Source: Urechis unicinctus
Taxonomy: Eukaryota > Annelida > Polychaeta > Xenopneusta > Urechidae
Length of the DNA: 64,000 bases
Reading direction: 5' to 3'
NCBI GenBank assembly: GCA_034190875.2
Contig: CM067343.1
Location: 22,309,076-22,373,075, forward strand
Position 1 is the stretch's first letter; each line of letters begins with the position of its first letter. The notes beneath the pieces are model-generated. The model searched no databases and was not told the DNA's origin. It saw nothing but the letters and a program-made list of their open reading frames with translations. Position numbers and translations under genes: made by a program. Positions 12,801-24,579 of the stretch are shown here, piece by piece.

Positions 12801-15800
12801 TGTTAATAATACAATGCATGGGAATAAGCAAGATAATCCTATTCAAAGTAACAAGTCATTTTGTTACCTGCAATCTCAATCCTATCCAGGCCATGCAACT
12901 TGCTTACTTCTCGAAGCATTTTCTGTACCATTTGTGTAACCACGCCGTATTTGAACTGTAATCTCACCACTTCAAAAACTTTCATGTCATGCCTATTTGC
13001 CTGGGACTGAGTCTCGAACATTGCATTTATCTTCGACACGAGATATCTGCTGGTGTGATGGTTATGCAAAGTCAAACTAGTCAATTGAAGCACGCCTGCC
13101 TCAGGTGACAGTAAGGGCAGCAAAGGGTGGGGATCTTGAAACTCACCTTCACAAAATAATTCTATGGCATACATTGGCCCTCCCGGATTTTTGCACCTTT
13201 CTGATTGAACTATTGCCCTCAACATCTGGTCGGCCTTAGTCAGGCAGCGATTACGCGTCATGCCATATAAACATTTCAGGATGTGCTGTCCATCTTTGCT
13301 TCCCAATAAACCAAGCGCAAACAGTAAGATAACATCAAGGTGGCCGTTATTGTCTTTGATAAGCGTGTCTATCTGTGCGACAGAGCAGTGCACTATGTCA
13401 AGCCCACCACACCACTCTAAGTTGGTGAGATGGGTGAACACATAAAAAATGCTGAAGTTATTGCCAGGATGTAGAGCGTCTTGTTTCTTGAATGACGTCA
13501 TGAGGGCACACGCTGTGATTTCCTCCACGGTTAGTCCACAGGATTTAACATCATCGTCTGTAAAGACTATGTGTTTCTTGGACAGTGACCCAAAATATTT
13601 CCTGACCAATTTTGTGAGTTTAAACAACAATTGTTTTACATGTGGATGCTTCCAAACTCTTTTGACGTCAAGCATTACAATACCCTTGAGTCTCAAACAT
13701 TGTTTAAGGACAGGTAGCATTTGACTTGAGTACAATGTTGATTTTGAATATGGTAGTTGATTCCAAGCATTTTCTGCACTTTGTGAAAGCCAGGAGATAT
13801 AAGAAAGCATTTTTTGTGCGTTGACAGGTATTCGAATGAGGCTGGCGATGTCGTGATTTGCATTTAGAATATTGATGTATTCATTCGCTAGTTCGGTTGG
13901 GAGGGTTTTTTGAACCAAAGATGTGACTGATTGAGAAGATAAGCCTGACAGCTCTGCCGTAGCATCAACAGGAAACTCTGTCTTTTCACATGGTCTGCTC
14001 GTCAGCAAAATCTGTGCCTTTGGGAAGAGGCTTCCACGGACGAGATTTGCAAGAATGACTTGGGGGTCTGCAATTGTTGTGGAATGGGCTACCTGTAATG
14101 AACAGGTCATAAAATCCTCCGTTTCGTCGTATCCATCTAAGATAAGAAGACACGTGTCCTGGTGCTCATCGAGCTCTGACATGAGTTTCGGTTTTTCTTC
14201 AATGCTAACAGACACACCGCAGTGATCCAACAGTAGGTCAGCTAGCGACAATGGAGTCATTTTCCCAAAATCAAGCTCCTTCATCGAGGTAAAGAAAACA
14301 TGCTGATAGACTTTCTTCCATTGGGCACGAGAATAACGATCTAAGATAGCTAGACAAAGAGACGACTTCCCCATTCCTGGCCCTCCCAGTAAAAGTACTG
14401 AACGAGGACGAGATTTTTCTTCAGGCGCCAGGAGTTCAGTTAATGTGACCTTGGTGCATGGTTCCTCTGCTATGGAAAACTCATAGATTCCTTGGCGGCT
14501 TTGGTAATCAGGCTTTGTTTTGCCATATGAAATAATGACAGGCTCGTGGTGCGCTATCTGCACCACATTGCCATATTGTCTGCGTTCAGCTTCGTCACTT
14601 TTGCGAATGCGTTCACAGTATTGCATCTTCAAGAGAGTTTTGAAAATAGCTAAACTAGTTATGTCTATGAATGGTGGGTATCGAAACAGCTTCTGCTTCA
14701 ACGCCGGCGGCAGTGTGACCAACTGCGTCTGCTCAGTGTGGTAGAATAGGGCAGCAAAAAAATGCCTACATGCCTCTTCACCTTTTTCCTGTAGAAACTC
14801 AACAAGTTTCCTGTTCTTCTCACAAGCTGTCTTCTTCTTGGACACACTGATTTGCCTGCGTGTAAAACTAACAATCTTCCTACATTTAGACACCAAAGTC
14901 TCTTCTTGAATTCTTTTCTTTTGCTCCTGTGTCAAAAGTGGACCCTTTAATGCCACAAGATAGTCTAGGATCTCACTTAAGCCGGTCAGTTTGTCGATGA
15001 TATTTTCCTTATTTGTAATGAGAAGGTCAAAGAACGTCTCATTGGTTTCCTGCAAAAGGAAAAAAAATAACAAATACTGCAACCGGTATACGTTAAATAT
15101 AAAGGCCCTCTCTTGATAAAATGCGATATTTCGAAGATGGTGCGGCTTTGGTGGCGGTGCTCGAGAAGCATGACGAACTGACAGCAAAGGATGAGAAGGA
15201 ATCAAATACTAGATGATGTCAGGGACAGGGTATGATTGATCCGATGTTACAATGAAACGGCTGATTTGGTGCATGAATTGGTATATCACATGGGTGGGGG
15301 AATTACCGTGATGAGATCGGATGGTATGAGAAGCATGATACATTAGGGCAGTAGTTTTGCATGAAGTATGAAGCATGGACGATGAAACGAAAGAACACAC
15401 AAAGGTGAGAGCGGCGATGGCCGAATGGCATAAAAGGCTTAAATAAACAAAACAGACAAACGTCAGCCATTGGCCGTTCTGGTTGTTTCTAAGTAACATC
15501 ATAGAGCAACAAACACCATTCCGACTAACCTGTGTCCCGTGATCAACACCAGTATAAGGCGAGGGTGCATGCGTGCCTTGCATTGAAAATTCCCTGTAGT
15601 TATCATCGTCACTATCCTCATCTGTAATGGCCATCCACTGAACTTCATTTCATTCAACAACCAACGAAACCACTTCATATATAAATTAAGCACCATTAAA
15701 TATATGTTGCATGTTGGATCCCAGACTCAATAGAACAAAATATTTACAAAAATGGTGCCAGATTTTAACCACAATATCGATAACTGGTGCCACATCTCAG

Positions 15801-17191
15801 ATCGCTAAAAAGGTGGTATTTGCGTCGCAAATCATGTACCTTTGTGCGGTAAAAAAGGAATAGGTACGGTATAAAACGTGGGTATCACAAATACGAATAG
15901 CAAAGCCACTATCAATCTGATCTCAAATAAACCCTTGTGGGAGGTACGTGTGAGACCAATTATAGATGGAAAATGAATGGTATTAGCCTAGATGTTTAAT
16001 TCTCTGGAGCTATGCCATCAATTAAGCATGATATCAAAAGAAACTGTGGTGTTAACAATATTAGCTCACAAGAATATTCTCTATGGAGTACGTACATAGG
16101 TTTATTGCCTCATATGAGGCTTCATGTATCACATCAAACCAGGGCATCGTTTGAATAAACGGATAAATCAACTTTGAAAATAATAATGTTATCAATTTAC
16201 CAGAATCCCACCAATCGGCCTGGAGAAACCGACGGAGTAGCTGGTTTTGCCGGGTGGCAGCCGCGGCATCGCAGAAAGCCTCGTAATCTGCTGGGGTCCT
16301 TGTTAGAAGATAGTCTAACAAGCGACGAACTTGCTCCTGCCGAGTGTCTGCCAGCTGGAACAACAGGCAATCAATCAATATCTTATAGCAGATAATGGTG
16401 ACGGTGTTGTGTTCTCGATAACATATGTCTTATGTTCAGAGCATAAGGTGGCGCTAAAATGCATCTGGTCCCGCTGGGAGACAGTGATTGGCCCGACCCC
16501 TGGTGTTTTCATTCCGACAACTCACGGCAATAAAGTCTTTTATTTCTGCTGTCAGAACTTCATATCTAAGCAGGCAGTCCAAAAACTCAGGTGTTATTTG
16601 AAGCTCTTCGACCAACGCCACGCGATTTGACCGGAGAATGTTCACGAAAGCCTCCTCATGTTCGGAAGCTAGTGTAGCAAGCACAATACATTACAATATT
16701 TTAACTTGATAAGTGTTCCGTGATGTTTGCAGGGAACTAGAATCCAAAACGGATTTGGCACATACACATGACCACCAAAGAAGAAACATGATGCTCACAT
16801 GCGTCATGATCCTGGGTCAGAAGATCAACCATGTGACGCTGACCATCGTCAATCAGAGCTTGTATGAATCGATCCAAATCGTCATCCGAGCGTTTTTCAA
16901 TGAAGTCCAACAATTCACCCACCTGCTCCTTTCGGGTACGATTGAACTAGGAGGCATATATACGATCATTGAACATGCAGTACATATAACTAACAAACAT
17001 GGATGGATTATACAAACGCTGCTTGATAGAAAACCTACCTTTATTTTGTTTGCCAGTGCGACTGTTATGACTTTTGTTTCAATCAGCCGATCCCACAGTG
17101 ACGTCAGGGAGATCTTATCAGCAAGTTTCACCCGATGTATGAGCAGCTTCTCCCTCAATTCGTCCCACATTTTGGCCTGATGGAACATCAT
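9880..17191 (-). CDS. NOD-like receptor: CARD-CARD-CARD-like-NACHT-LRR, 11 exons
   Basis: A cytosolic innate sensor by family; CARDs recruit CARD kinases or caspases. Exons (minus): 17191-17039, 16946-16799, 16668-16526, 16354-16201, 15621-15530, 15049-12868, 12755-12611, 12497-12348, 12203-12012, 11024-10876, 10665-9880; borders are GT/AG and phases agree. About 1430 aa. CARD1 is exons 1-2 (LWDRLIETKV, EQVGELLDFIEKR). CARD2 is exons 3-4 (EALV-type helix, EQVRRLLDYLLTR). Exon 5 is an acidic linker (DEDSDDD). Exon 6 opens with a third CARD-like fold (residues about 231-345), then NACHT with Walker A GGPGMGKSS (about 452-460) and Walker B LLILDGYDE (about 531-539). Exons 7-9 are phase 1-1 leucine-rich units; the tail is diverged. 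The start is M1 at 17191 or M8 at 17170. Exon 7 carries an apparent 1-base frameshift near 12,720, so the allele may be defective or the base may be a sequence error. Confidence 0.85.
11430..11835. repeat. 24-bp minisatellite in an NLR intron
   Basis: About 16 tandem units of 24 bp (type 'cctcatacacttcacctcaaa' plus 'gag') lie in the intron between NLR exons 9 and 10. Because 24 is a multiple of three, the array stays open on both strands (an MRLFEVKC octapeptide repeat on minus). The best-conserved units are at 11,440-11,520, and units diverge outward. Confidence 0.9.
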
Positions 17192-17480
17192 CAGTGATTA
17201 GCTCAACGTAAATTATGCATTGAAATTTCTTTCATTTGTGGTGGAACTTGACTTTCGAGATCTACCTTTACATCAAAAATCTGTTAAAAGCATTTATCAC
17301 AACAATGTCGACTTGCTCACTACGCCGATGCATTTCAGTAACCACAACCATCCACTGGTGAGTTAAAAGGTGCCTACAATGGTGGTTGAAAATACAAAAA
17401 CGATGAGAATCAAGAATTCAAAGAAACTTAAATTGAACCCGGTGGTATAAATTGAATTGATTTATGTGAAATTTATAAAC
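17192..17480. promoter_or_regulatory. Probable 5' flank of the NLR gene
   Basis: Non-coding AT-rich sequence between the NLR start and a Polinton relic. An AG acceptor-like site lies just inside the start region (before GCCAAAATG), so a further 5' untranslated exon is possible. I identify no specific promoter element. Confidence 0.3.
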
Positions 17481-17496
17481 AAAGGAGTATACCCCT

Positions 17497-17990
17497 ATGA
17501 TTTCATTCATAGACGGCTGGGATATGTTAAGTGCCCCGCTGCCGCCGATCCAGGAGTTCTACAGCTAGCTGTCTGAGCAGGGCATTTCTGCACAGAAGGT
17601 TTGGGACATATTCGAGTGCGCCAATATGGGTGACTACCACGACCTGTATCTGCGCACAGACATGCTGCTCCTGGCAGATGTGTTTGAAATATTCCACAAG
17701 ACATGCCTGAAGTAGTACGTCTGGGTCCAGCCCACTAATTTACCAGTCCAGGACTGTCATGGGATTTGCTGCTGAAGAGCACAGGTGTTTCACTTGAGTT
17801 GCTAACCGACTATGACAAGCAGCTGTTCATTGAGAAGGCCCTACGTGGTGAGATAAGCATGGTATCGCACCGCCACGCTTAAGCCAATAACCCACACGTG
17901 GAGGGTTTTGACAAGAATAAGCCAGCGAGCTACATCCAGTACCTCGACGTTAACAACCTGTATGGGTGGGGGGAGTCCAGCCCGTCGGGG
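17497..17990 (+). pseudogene. Relic of a Polinton (Maverick) DNA polymerase B
   Basis: Frame fragments match the protein-primed family B polymerase of Polintons: LPPIQEFYS, then QKVWDIFECANMGDYHDLYL, then LLLADVFEIF, and in another frame YIQYLDVNNLYGW, which is the polymerase motif A region (Asp and the LYG turn visible). Stops and frame changes break it within 500 bp, and the exonuclease and C-terminal parts are absent. The family replicates large self-synthesising transposons related to adintoviruses. It lies about 300 bp upstream of the NLR start, in the opposite orientation. The local GC content is higher than its neighbours, consistent with foreign origin. Confidence 0.8.
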
Positions 17991-18580
17991 GTCAGACTCG
18001 ATCCGCCTTTTTTCCGCGTCCCTCTCATAGGGGCCATGGAACCCGAAAAAAGGATCCTTAGTAATCCGTTATGAGCCGTGTAGTACAGGTGAGGGGGGGG
18101 GGAGGGGCTGCGCCAGAACCGCCACTTCCTATACTACTTCTTAAACTATTATTATGCTGTTTCTGTAGTTTCTGCTCATTTTGTTACAAATGAATACTTT
18201 GGCCTACTCAACCAGCGTATTTAAATTGGCTCGAGCGATTGGTCAGATCTTATATAACTCGGCACTAAGCTTAGGACTAAGTTTTGTCGCGTCCAGTAAA
18301 CAGGAAGACACAAGAACAACAAGAGGCCCATGGGTAAATGAGAGATCTTGGCGAATAGTAATTATTCAAATCGGCCAATAATTGACCAAGTGAGGATGGC
18401 ATTTGAATTAGGCTTTCATAATATGCACAACTTATTAAACGAACAATTCTTCAGGGCGATATTAATGATTGGAAGTTCCTTTTGATGATCTTGACCTTGA
18501 TTTGAAGTCAAGGGAAAAACCAATGCTCTGGGTTATGCGCATCATCTACAGGTTTTACATTGGATTACGTTGTTGTGCAA
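17991..18580. other. No gene seen
   Basis: The segment begins with a G-rich run at about 18,091-18,110 and continues as unremarkable AT-rich sequence. I found no coding similarity. Confidence 0.45.
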
Positions 18581-18589
18581 TTGTTGCCA

Positions 18590-18915
18590 TTGATACACTC
18601 GTTACATTTAATACAGTTAGTACATTGGGTACACTTACTACTATATACAGTTGCTACCCTCCATGCAGTTTTTACACTAGCTACAGTTGTGACTCTGGTT
18701 AAGAAGGATATATTTTCGTAGTTATTACACCGAGTGTATTTTTACATAGTCGAGTTACAACTCTGGATATAGTTATTACCCTGATTAAAGTTGTTACCCT
18801 AGGTGCAGTTGTTACCATGGATATGATTGTAACCCTGGTTACAGTTGCTGCCTTGGTTACAGTTGTTACCTCGGGTAAAGTTCTTACCCCGAGTAAATTT
18901 GTTACACAGTTATTA
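18590..18915. repeat. Degenerate short-unit minisatellite
   Basis: Irregular tandem copies of an approximately 12-bp unit of type 'acagttgttacc' with variable spacers ('ccctgggt', 'cctggtt'). The minus strand reads as a Val-Thr-Thr rich open frame (18,699-19,028), which is an artefact of the repeat. Confidence 0.8.
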
Positions 18916-19121
18916 CACCGCACAAACATATTTATTCGCTGTAATGTTGCTCTATGTGCCGACATACATAACTTGCTCAAAAACACATACTGAAAATGTA
19001 GATTCTTATTAAATATGCAATGGAACATTTATCCCTATTACAATCATTCGGTTTATGTCCACATGAAATCATTTGATCTCAGTGGAGATATTCAGAAATT
19101 TGATGCTGACAAAACTGACGG

Positions 19122-19395
19122 TTGAGGGTGAGTATAAGGTTTAACGGCAAACCAACACTTATTTGGCGTCTAGAAAGGTCAATAGATAAGTTTGACCTGA
19201 TTAAGCAGCCGTGTTCTAGGATAAATGGAAAAAAGACGGAAAACACATGGATGACGATGAAAAACAAAAAAATAAAAACGATTATCCTAGATCAAGTCAC
19301 CACTAGCCGATTGACTGGACCAGGCGATCCCAGCATATCGTTTTGGCGAAATTCTGACCAAAGTGGTGTGTTGCAGATGTGGCCCTTGCAATAGG
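19122..19395 (+). repeat. SINE-like dispersed repeat, copy 1
   Basis: Matches 39,321-39,620 with shared blocks 'gtgagtata', 'gatttaacggca'-type, 'ctgattaagcagccg', 'cgattgactggaccagg' and 'tgttgcaga', ending near 'ggcccttgca'. The size (about 270-300 bp) and dispersal suggest a SINE. I see no clear A/B box or poly(A), so the class is unresolved. Confidence 0.65.
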
Positions 19396-20450
19396 ATACA
19401 GTTCTACCCCCGGACACACAAGGGTGGACAAAACTGACACACGATGTCAAGGACAAGCTTTCGCAATATTGTGGTCTAGTGCATACCAACTTTGTATGCT
19501 TTTCGTCAACGGTATTTGTAGTTAACGATCCTAAAATAAAGCTGATTGACCATTACAGAACTCTTCAGTGGTCACTAAAGAGGACGTGACTCGAATACAC
19601 AGGAATGTGGTGCGAGGTGAGATATTACAACGTCGGGTAGATATATACAATGAGACGTTCTGTTTTAAACACAATGACGAGGAAAATAGAGGATACAATA
19701 CACATTCCATATATGACAGCATTAATTAAGTTCTCTCTTTAAGTAATCAGTCCTAGCGGGAAGATGTGCTAACATAGAAGTATTTATCTCATTTATTATC
19801 TCGTCAGCTTTGTCGACACTCTGGCATACACTCTAAAAGCATACATTTATTCACAGATGAGTCCTTTTGAATAAATAATCATGAGCTTGTAGCGCCATTT
19901 AGTCAATGCGATCCTTGGATTCGCTTATTAGCATACTGATCTATGGAGATACACAAATGCATGAAATAATTTCCGCACCCCATCAGACTCCTATATCGAT
20001 GTCAAGCTCTTGATTAACGACCTATTCTGGTGCATTTATGTTGCCAATCAAACGATGCCCAGATGAAGAGCAAGTGCTTGACATCGATCTTTGCCAAGCC
20101 CCTCCCCCATGACAATTACATTCATACTATACAATTAAAAGATTCGAATTGCGCTGTCCATGACAACAATGGACCCAACTTTTATGACCATTAGAGCATT
20201 ATTTACGATTTTATAAGCGCTTGGTGGTTTTTCACCCCGTGTATAAACAGTTTTCCCGTTTTTAATTTATCAAAACAAAAAACAAAGCGAATAACAATAG
20301 CGAAACCGTAAACCGTTTTTTATATGCGACTACGCTTAACATATTACATACATATGTTCAGAAAGAGTTTGCAATGGAATTACTCTACAAAATGATGTAA
20401 AGTCTATAACGAACCAAGGAGTTATATAACCTAAGAAGGAGTCGCAACGC
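19396..20450. other. No gene seen
   Basis: Ordinary AT-rich sequence without shared repeats or coding signals that I could support. Confidence 0.45.
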
Positions 20451-20913
20451 CCTTTGAAGTCGCCGCCGAGGCGCTCGCGTGCTTGCCTCGGCAGCGAGTG
20501 TTTTCATAAGCTCGCGCTTGGCGGCGCTAGGTGTACTTGGTATTGCGACATCAAGCGAGCCAGCGAGGAAACCGGAGGCCTTGACCCGAAGTCAAGTTCG
20601 CGGCGACATAGGCGAAATGGCATGGATGCATTTGCAAGTGTCAATAGACAAGTTAACAACAGCAGGCGGTGTACTCGATTACACAATGTCATTAACTATG
20701 TCCTGTACGTGCCTTGCCATCACATTGTCCGAGTCTGAGGTAAAATATCAGTACTTGCGCGAGAATTGGCTGACACAACTTCCAAAGACGCGGCACCACA
20801 AAACGCGTTGCCATGCCAGGAGTTTCGGTGACGCGCGACGCAAATCTGACGCGCAACTTCAGTTCATTTTGATTTACTCGGAGCACATCTGGTCCGCTAG
20901 ACAGTGGATATAA
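20450..20913 (+). other. GC-rich island with a 144-codon open frame, unrecognised
   Basis: The composition shifts sharply to GC-rich (many CG dinucleotides) between about 20,450 and 20,900. A plus-strand frame from 20,479 to 20,913 stays open, and other frames are also long, as expected in GC-rich DNA. The peptide has no motif I recognise. It may be a non-autonomous mobile element, a CpG island or a captured gene fragment. Confidence 0.25.
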
Positions 20914-21950
20914 GGACGAATCGTTTTAATGTGGAGACATTTTCACTGAAGCATCTTCCAAGCCAGCCTGGTTGTGATAGAATGGCTCGCAGTTACCAAC
21001 ACATAATATTTATCCATTAATCATTCAACCAAATTAAATTCATGATACACATGAGTCTACAAGAGCACTAGACACAAAGTACAAATTTGCTGGGACAAGA
21101 CTCATATTCCAAGTTATAGTTAGTTATATATAAGTATTCTGACATTGCATTAGTATGCCACCGGTAAGTAATACAGGAATTAGTTGAACAAACTTCTTTC
21201 GAGTGAAATTAAATCTACGATATGATCATTAAAGACGGAGAAACGACACGTTTACTTCAGATTTCAGTCCCGTTTTAACTTTGATTCGTTCGTTACTGGA
21301 TGTGACGAAATCGATATCCATCAATTTAACAGATTAGATTCGTGCTGTCGATGACAACAACTGGTCCAATTTGTATGACCATGGAACCGATATTTACTAT
21401 TGTATAAGCCATCGAAAGTTTGACGATGAATGTGCATGTCGAACGTTTTCCCCAAAATGAACGGGCTTAGAATACGACTAATATTTTGATAGCATATTTC
21501 AATAGTCAAAATTTGGTAAATAGTAGTTGAATTCGCGATTTTATGAAACAATGCATCCTCGAGGATTCTCTATCGGTGTTCGTTATTATAAATATATTAT
21601 TTCCCTCTATATCTCGTAGAATATATAAGATATTTATGTTACAGTAGAAATACTATATATATCTTTATACCATCTCTCCTATCGATATATAGAGAGATAT
21701 GTGTGGACTGTTAGTGTCCCTATCTCCATCGCTTTCGTGATTCGTAGGATCTACGTAGTATATATGAATACTTTTCTGCTTGATCTTCTATGTATCATGT
21801 TATATAGATATTAGGAATATAAAAATGCGTATATAATACGGCTGAGATATTATATACTGTGAGTAGTCATGAGCAGACACTATGGCCTTATTAACCGCTT
21901 TACATAAATCATTAAAGGTGTAAACGGTCTATGTCACCAACTTGGCCCTA
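20914..21950. other. AT-rich spacer, no gene seen
   Basis: Contains a TA-rich stretch at about 21,590-21,860 with several short self-complementary runs ('tatatagagagatat'-like). Nothing coding is evident. Confidence 0.45.
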
Positions 21951-21959
21951 CATAAGAAG

Positions 21960-22560
21960 CTTAGAGGCATCAATAGTATACAACTCATTAATTTACTCCA
22001 CAATATATTAATTAAGAGTGTATCCCTGTGTTACATAAATTAGGCCGGGGCTTGGGACTTAACTCCATTTATCTGCAGCACATTAATTACAGGCATGTAC
22101 ACAGGCCCCCCCGGTTTGTTTCTTGAACTACAATCAATACATTCATTTTATTACAGGTGTGCGTTACATGGCTATTTGAAAAGGTCATCGACAAGCAGGA
22201 TAAAACCTTCATTGTATTAGGGAGTGATTCATTACAGGTATCAATGCTACAGCACAAATGCGAACTCGAATGATTATACACTGCGTAGAGGAATATAGTT
22301 ACAGTCAGAGAACAGGGTTATCTAACCACAAAGCCAATGCCACAGAAAGAATATGTACCAAATGTGAGTGAAATGATAAACAGTCAGCGGACGACATTAA
22401 ATGCGGATGGCCCCCTCACAGATGAGTCAATTAAAGACACGGATAATAGAAGAATCATAGTATCAATGTATACAAATGGATCCCAACGCTCCAAGCTATA
22501 CGCACTTTTACGTATATCTCACTTTAATTTATGACCTGGGGCGACAGGGAGGTAGTGAAA
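21960..22560. repeat. Diverged partial copy of the 0.86-kb dispersed repeat
   Basis: Shares 'aggccggggctt', 'cttaactccatttatct' and 'gactacaatcaataca'-type blocks with 3290-4150 and 26,449-27,333, but is much more diverged and rearranged. Confidence 0.5.
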
Positions 22561-23190
22561 TCAACTATTATAAAATAACTTGTCAATGTTATACATAAAA
22601 TATATGAGTAATCTACTTCAAGTGACAATGCGGAGATGGATGCGCTCACTGCGATGACCCACATTATCCGCAAATATTCATATTGTAATCAACAAACTGT
22701 GCATATAAGGTAGTGAAATCCTACAATCTAAAATAGAGTCGTGAATATAAAGATCTTTGCATACAGATAAATGTAAGTCAAGTGATTCGGTGTACCATGA
22801 TAGAGCTCCATACATAACACAGAGATTTATCGAAACAGATATTGTAATATATGATAATTCAAGATGAATAAGATTCTCATCTTTGAGAGATTACATCGAA
22901 GGACAAGATACTGTATAGCACTGAATTTATATCCATATAAGCAAGCTGAAGCCGGGGGGGGTGCTTGTCTATATGTAATATACACAATAGTGAATAATGT
23001 AAAATACCATGGGGATACTGCCATTGATAGCTATACTATATCATCGCAAATTGCCATATGAACTGTGCATATAATACGAAAACAAATGAACTTACGGCTA
23101 TTTCTATTATACGCATATGATTTGGGCTATTGTTGTCCACGCAACAGTATCGCCGCTCAAAATGGTCATTACAACTCTCCATTACGTGTA
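22561..23190. other. No gene seen
   Basis: AT-rich intergenic sequence without a supported feature. Confidence 0.4.
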
Positions 23191-23194
23191 GGAC

Positions 23195-23405
23195 TTATTG
23201 GGTCGAGCAGACGTGCACTGGATGTACATAAAGCGTGTATATATTCACAAACACGCATACACGCACATATAACCTCTTCGTTAGAGGTAATTATGTATAC
23301 ACACGTTTGTCCGTACCAAGCTTCCGAGCGCCCAGCAGCTATCTATAAATAGCATCTATATGTCTATATTTATAAGTGTGTGTGTTTTATATACGTATAT
23401 ATCTA
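23195..23405. repeat. Repeat pair flanking the TA-rich block, left copy
   Basis: About 200 bp shared with 25,640-25,830, including 'acacgcatacacgcacata', 'ccaagcttccgagcgcc' and 'agctatctataaatagc'. The two copies are direct and about 2.4 kb apart. Confidence 0.75.
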
Positions 23406-24135
23406 TATATATATATATAATACACGAGATAATATATATATATAAATATATATATATACATATATATATATATACATATAATATACTATATACATACACT
23501 ATCTGTCTATATATATATCTATATATGTATATATATATCATATTATATATACACAATATCACATATATGTATATATACACCTATATCCTGGAGCAGATAT
23601 ATAATACATACATATGGTTCAACATATATAGTATACATATATAAGCTAGACCTATATACATATACATATAAATAAATATATCATATATATATATACATTT
23701 ATAATACATATTTATCATCGACATATATGGTATACATATACAACATATATATGATATAAAATATATATGTATATAAATGCATATCTATACATATTATATA
23801 TCATATATTATATATATATATATATACTACATATATATATATACTATATTATCCCTTGTTGTTATATATAAGACATGAGTTGCGCAAACTCTATATAAAC
23901 CTATAATATATCTATACCTACTCCTATCTATATAGTAGATTCCATATATTTATCTATACTCTAGTATCTCTATATACATTATACTCTCTATACATCATAT
24001 ATGTCAATATAATAAAGAAATATATATAAATATATATATCTCTATATATATATATGTATATATATATATATCTCATATATCTATATATATATATATATCA
24101 TCATATATCTCTATATCTATCTCTATATATTTTGT
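23370..24135. repeat. Long degenerate TA-rich tract
   Basis: Roughly 760 bp of TA-dominated sequence with scattered C and G, unlike the pure (TA)n tracts elsewhere in the window. It is likely an old, mutated microsatellite. Open frames here are Tyr-Ile artefacts. Confidence 0.9.
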
Positions 24136-24289
24136 TTAGGATGTCTCCTATTGTTTGTGTTAATAAATTGTTGTATTGGGTACCGTATTGCTGGTCGTCC
24201 AGGCTTGCCGTTGGAAGACATGCCGTTGGCGCTTGTGCCAACTCAAAAAAGTCCAAACCTTACGTAATCGACCAGTAACGTGGGTGTGT

Positions 24290-24552
24290 GCGTGTTTGTG
24301 TGCATCGAAACATATTCGTATTTAGCAACTAAGCTATGTACGACTACAATTGAGTAAATTACTCTAAACTGGTCACTGCTACGGAGCACGTCGTCCTCAA
24401 AGGATCTTTTACATCCTTTTTCAAAGATGTGACCACCATTTGTACGTGATCATCCGAGTCACGAGTCAGGTTGTCACACCTTGGAGTCGAACCCACAGCC
24501 TGTGGATCAAAAGGTAAAGCAGTAAACCACCAAGCCACTGAGACCGGCTTAG
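24290..24552 (-). repeat. tRNA-derived SINE
   Basis: On the minus strand, 24,545-24,480 reads as a tRNA-like head. An A-box-like TGGCTTGGTGG follows GGTCTCAG, and a good B box GGTTCGACTCC lies about 35 bp further on. The sequence continues (TGTGACAACC and on) for about 190 bp of unrelated body. A lone tRNA gene is less likely because no acceptor stem closes after the B box. These are internal RNA polymerase III promoter elements. Confidence 0.6.
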
Positions 24553-24579
24553 TGCCATTCCCTCGGCTTTGTATTGACT

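Noticed and set aside
15209..15634. 141-codon minus-strand frame as a separate gene
   Set aside because: Only 15,621-15,530 fits, as NLR exon 5 with matching phase; the rest is intron read-through.
18699..19028. 109-codon Val-Thr-rich frame
   Set aside because: A translation of the degenerate 12-bp minisatellite.
24480..24552. Stand-alone tRNA gene
   Set aside because: The A and B boxes are present, but I could not close an acceptor stem, and the sequence continues into a SINE-like body.
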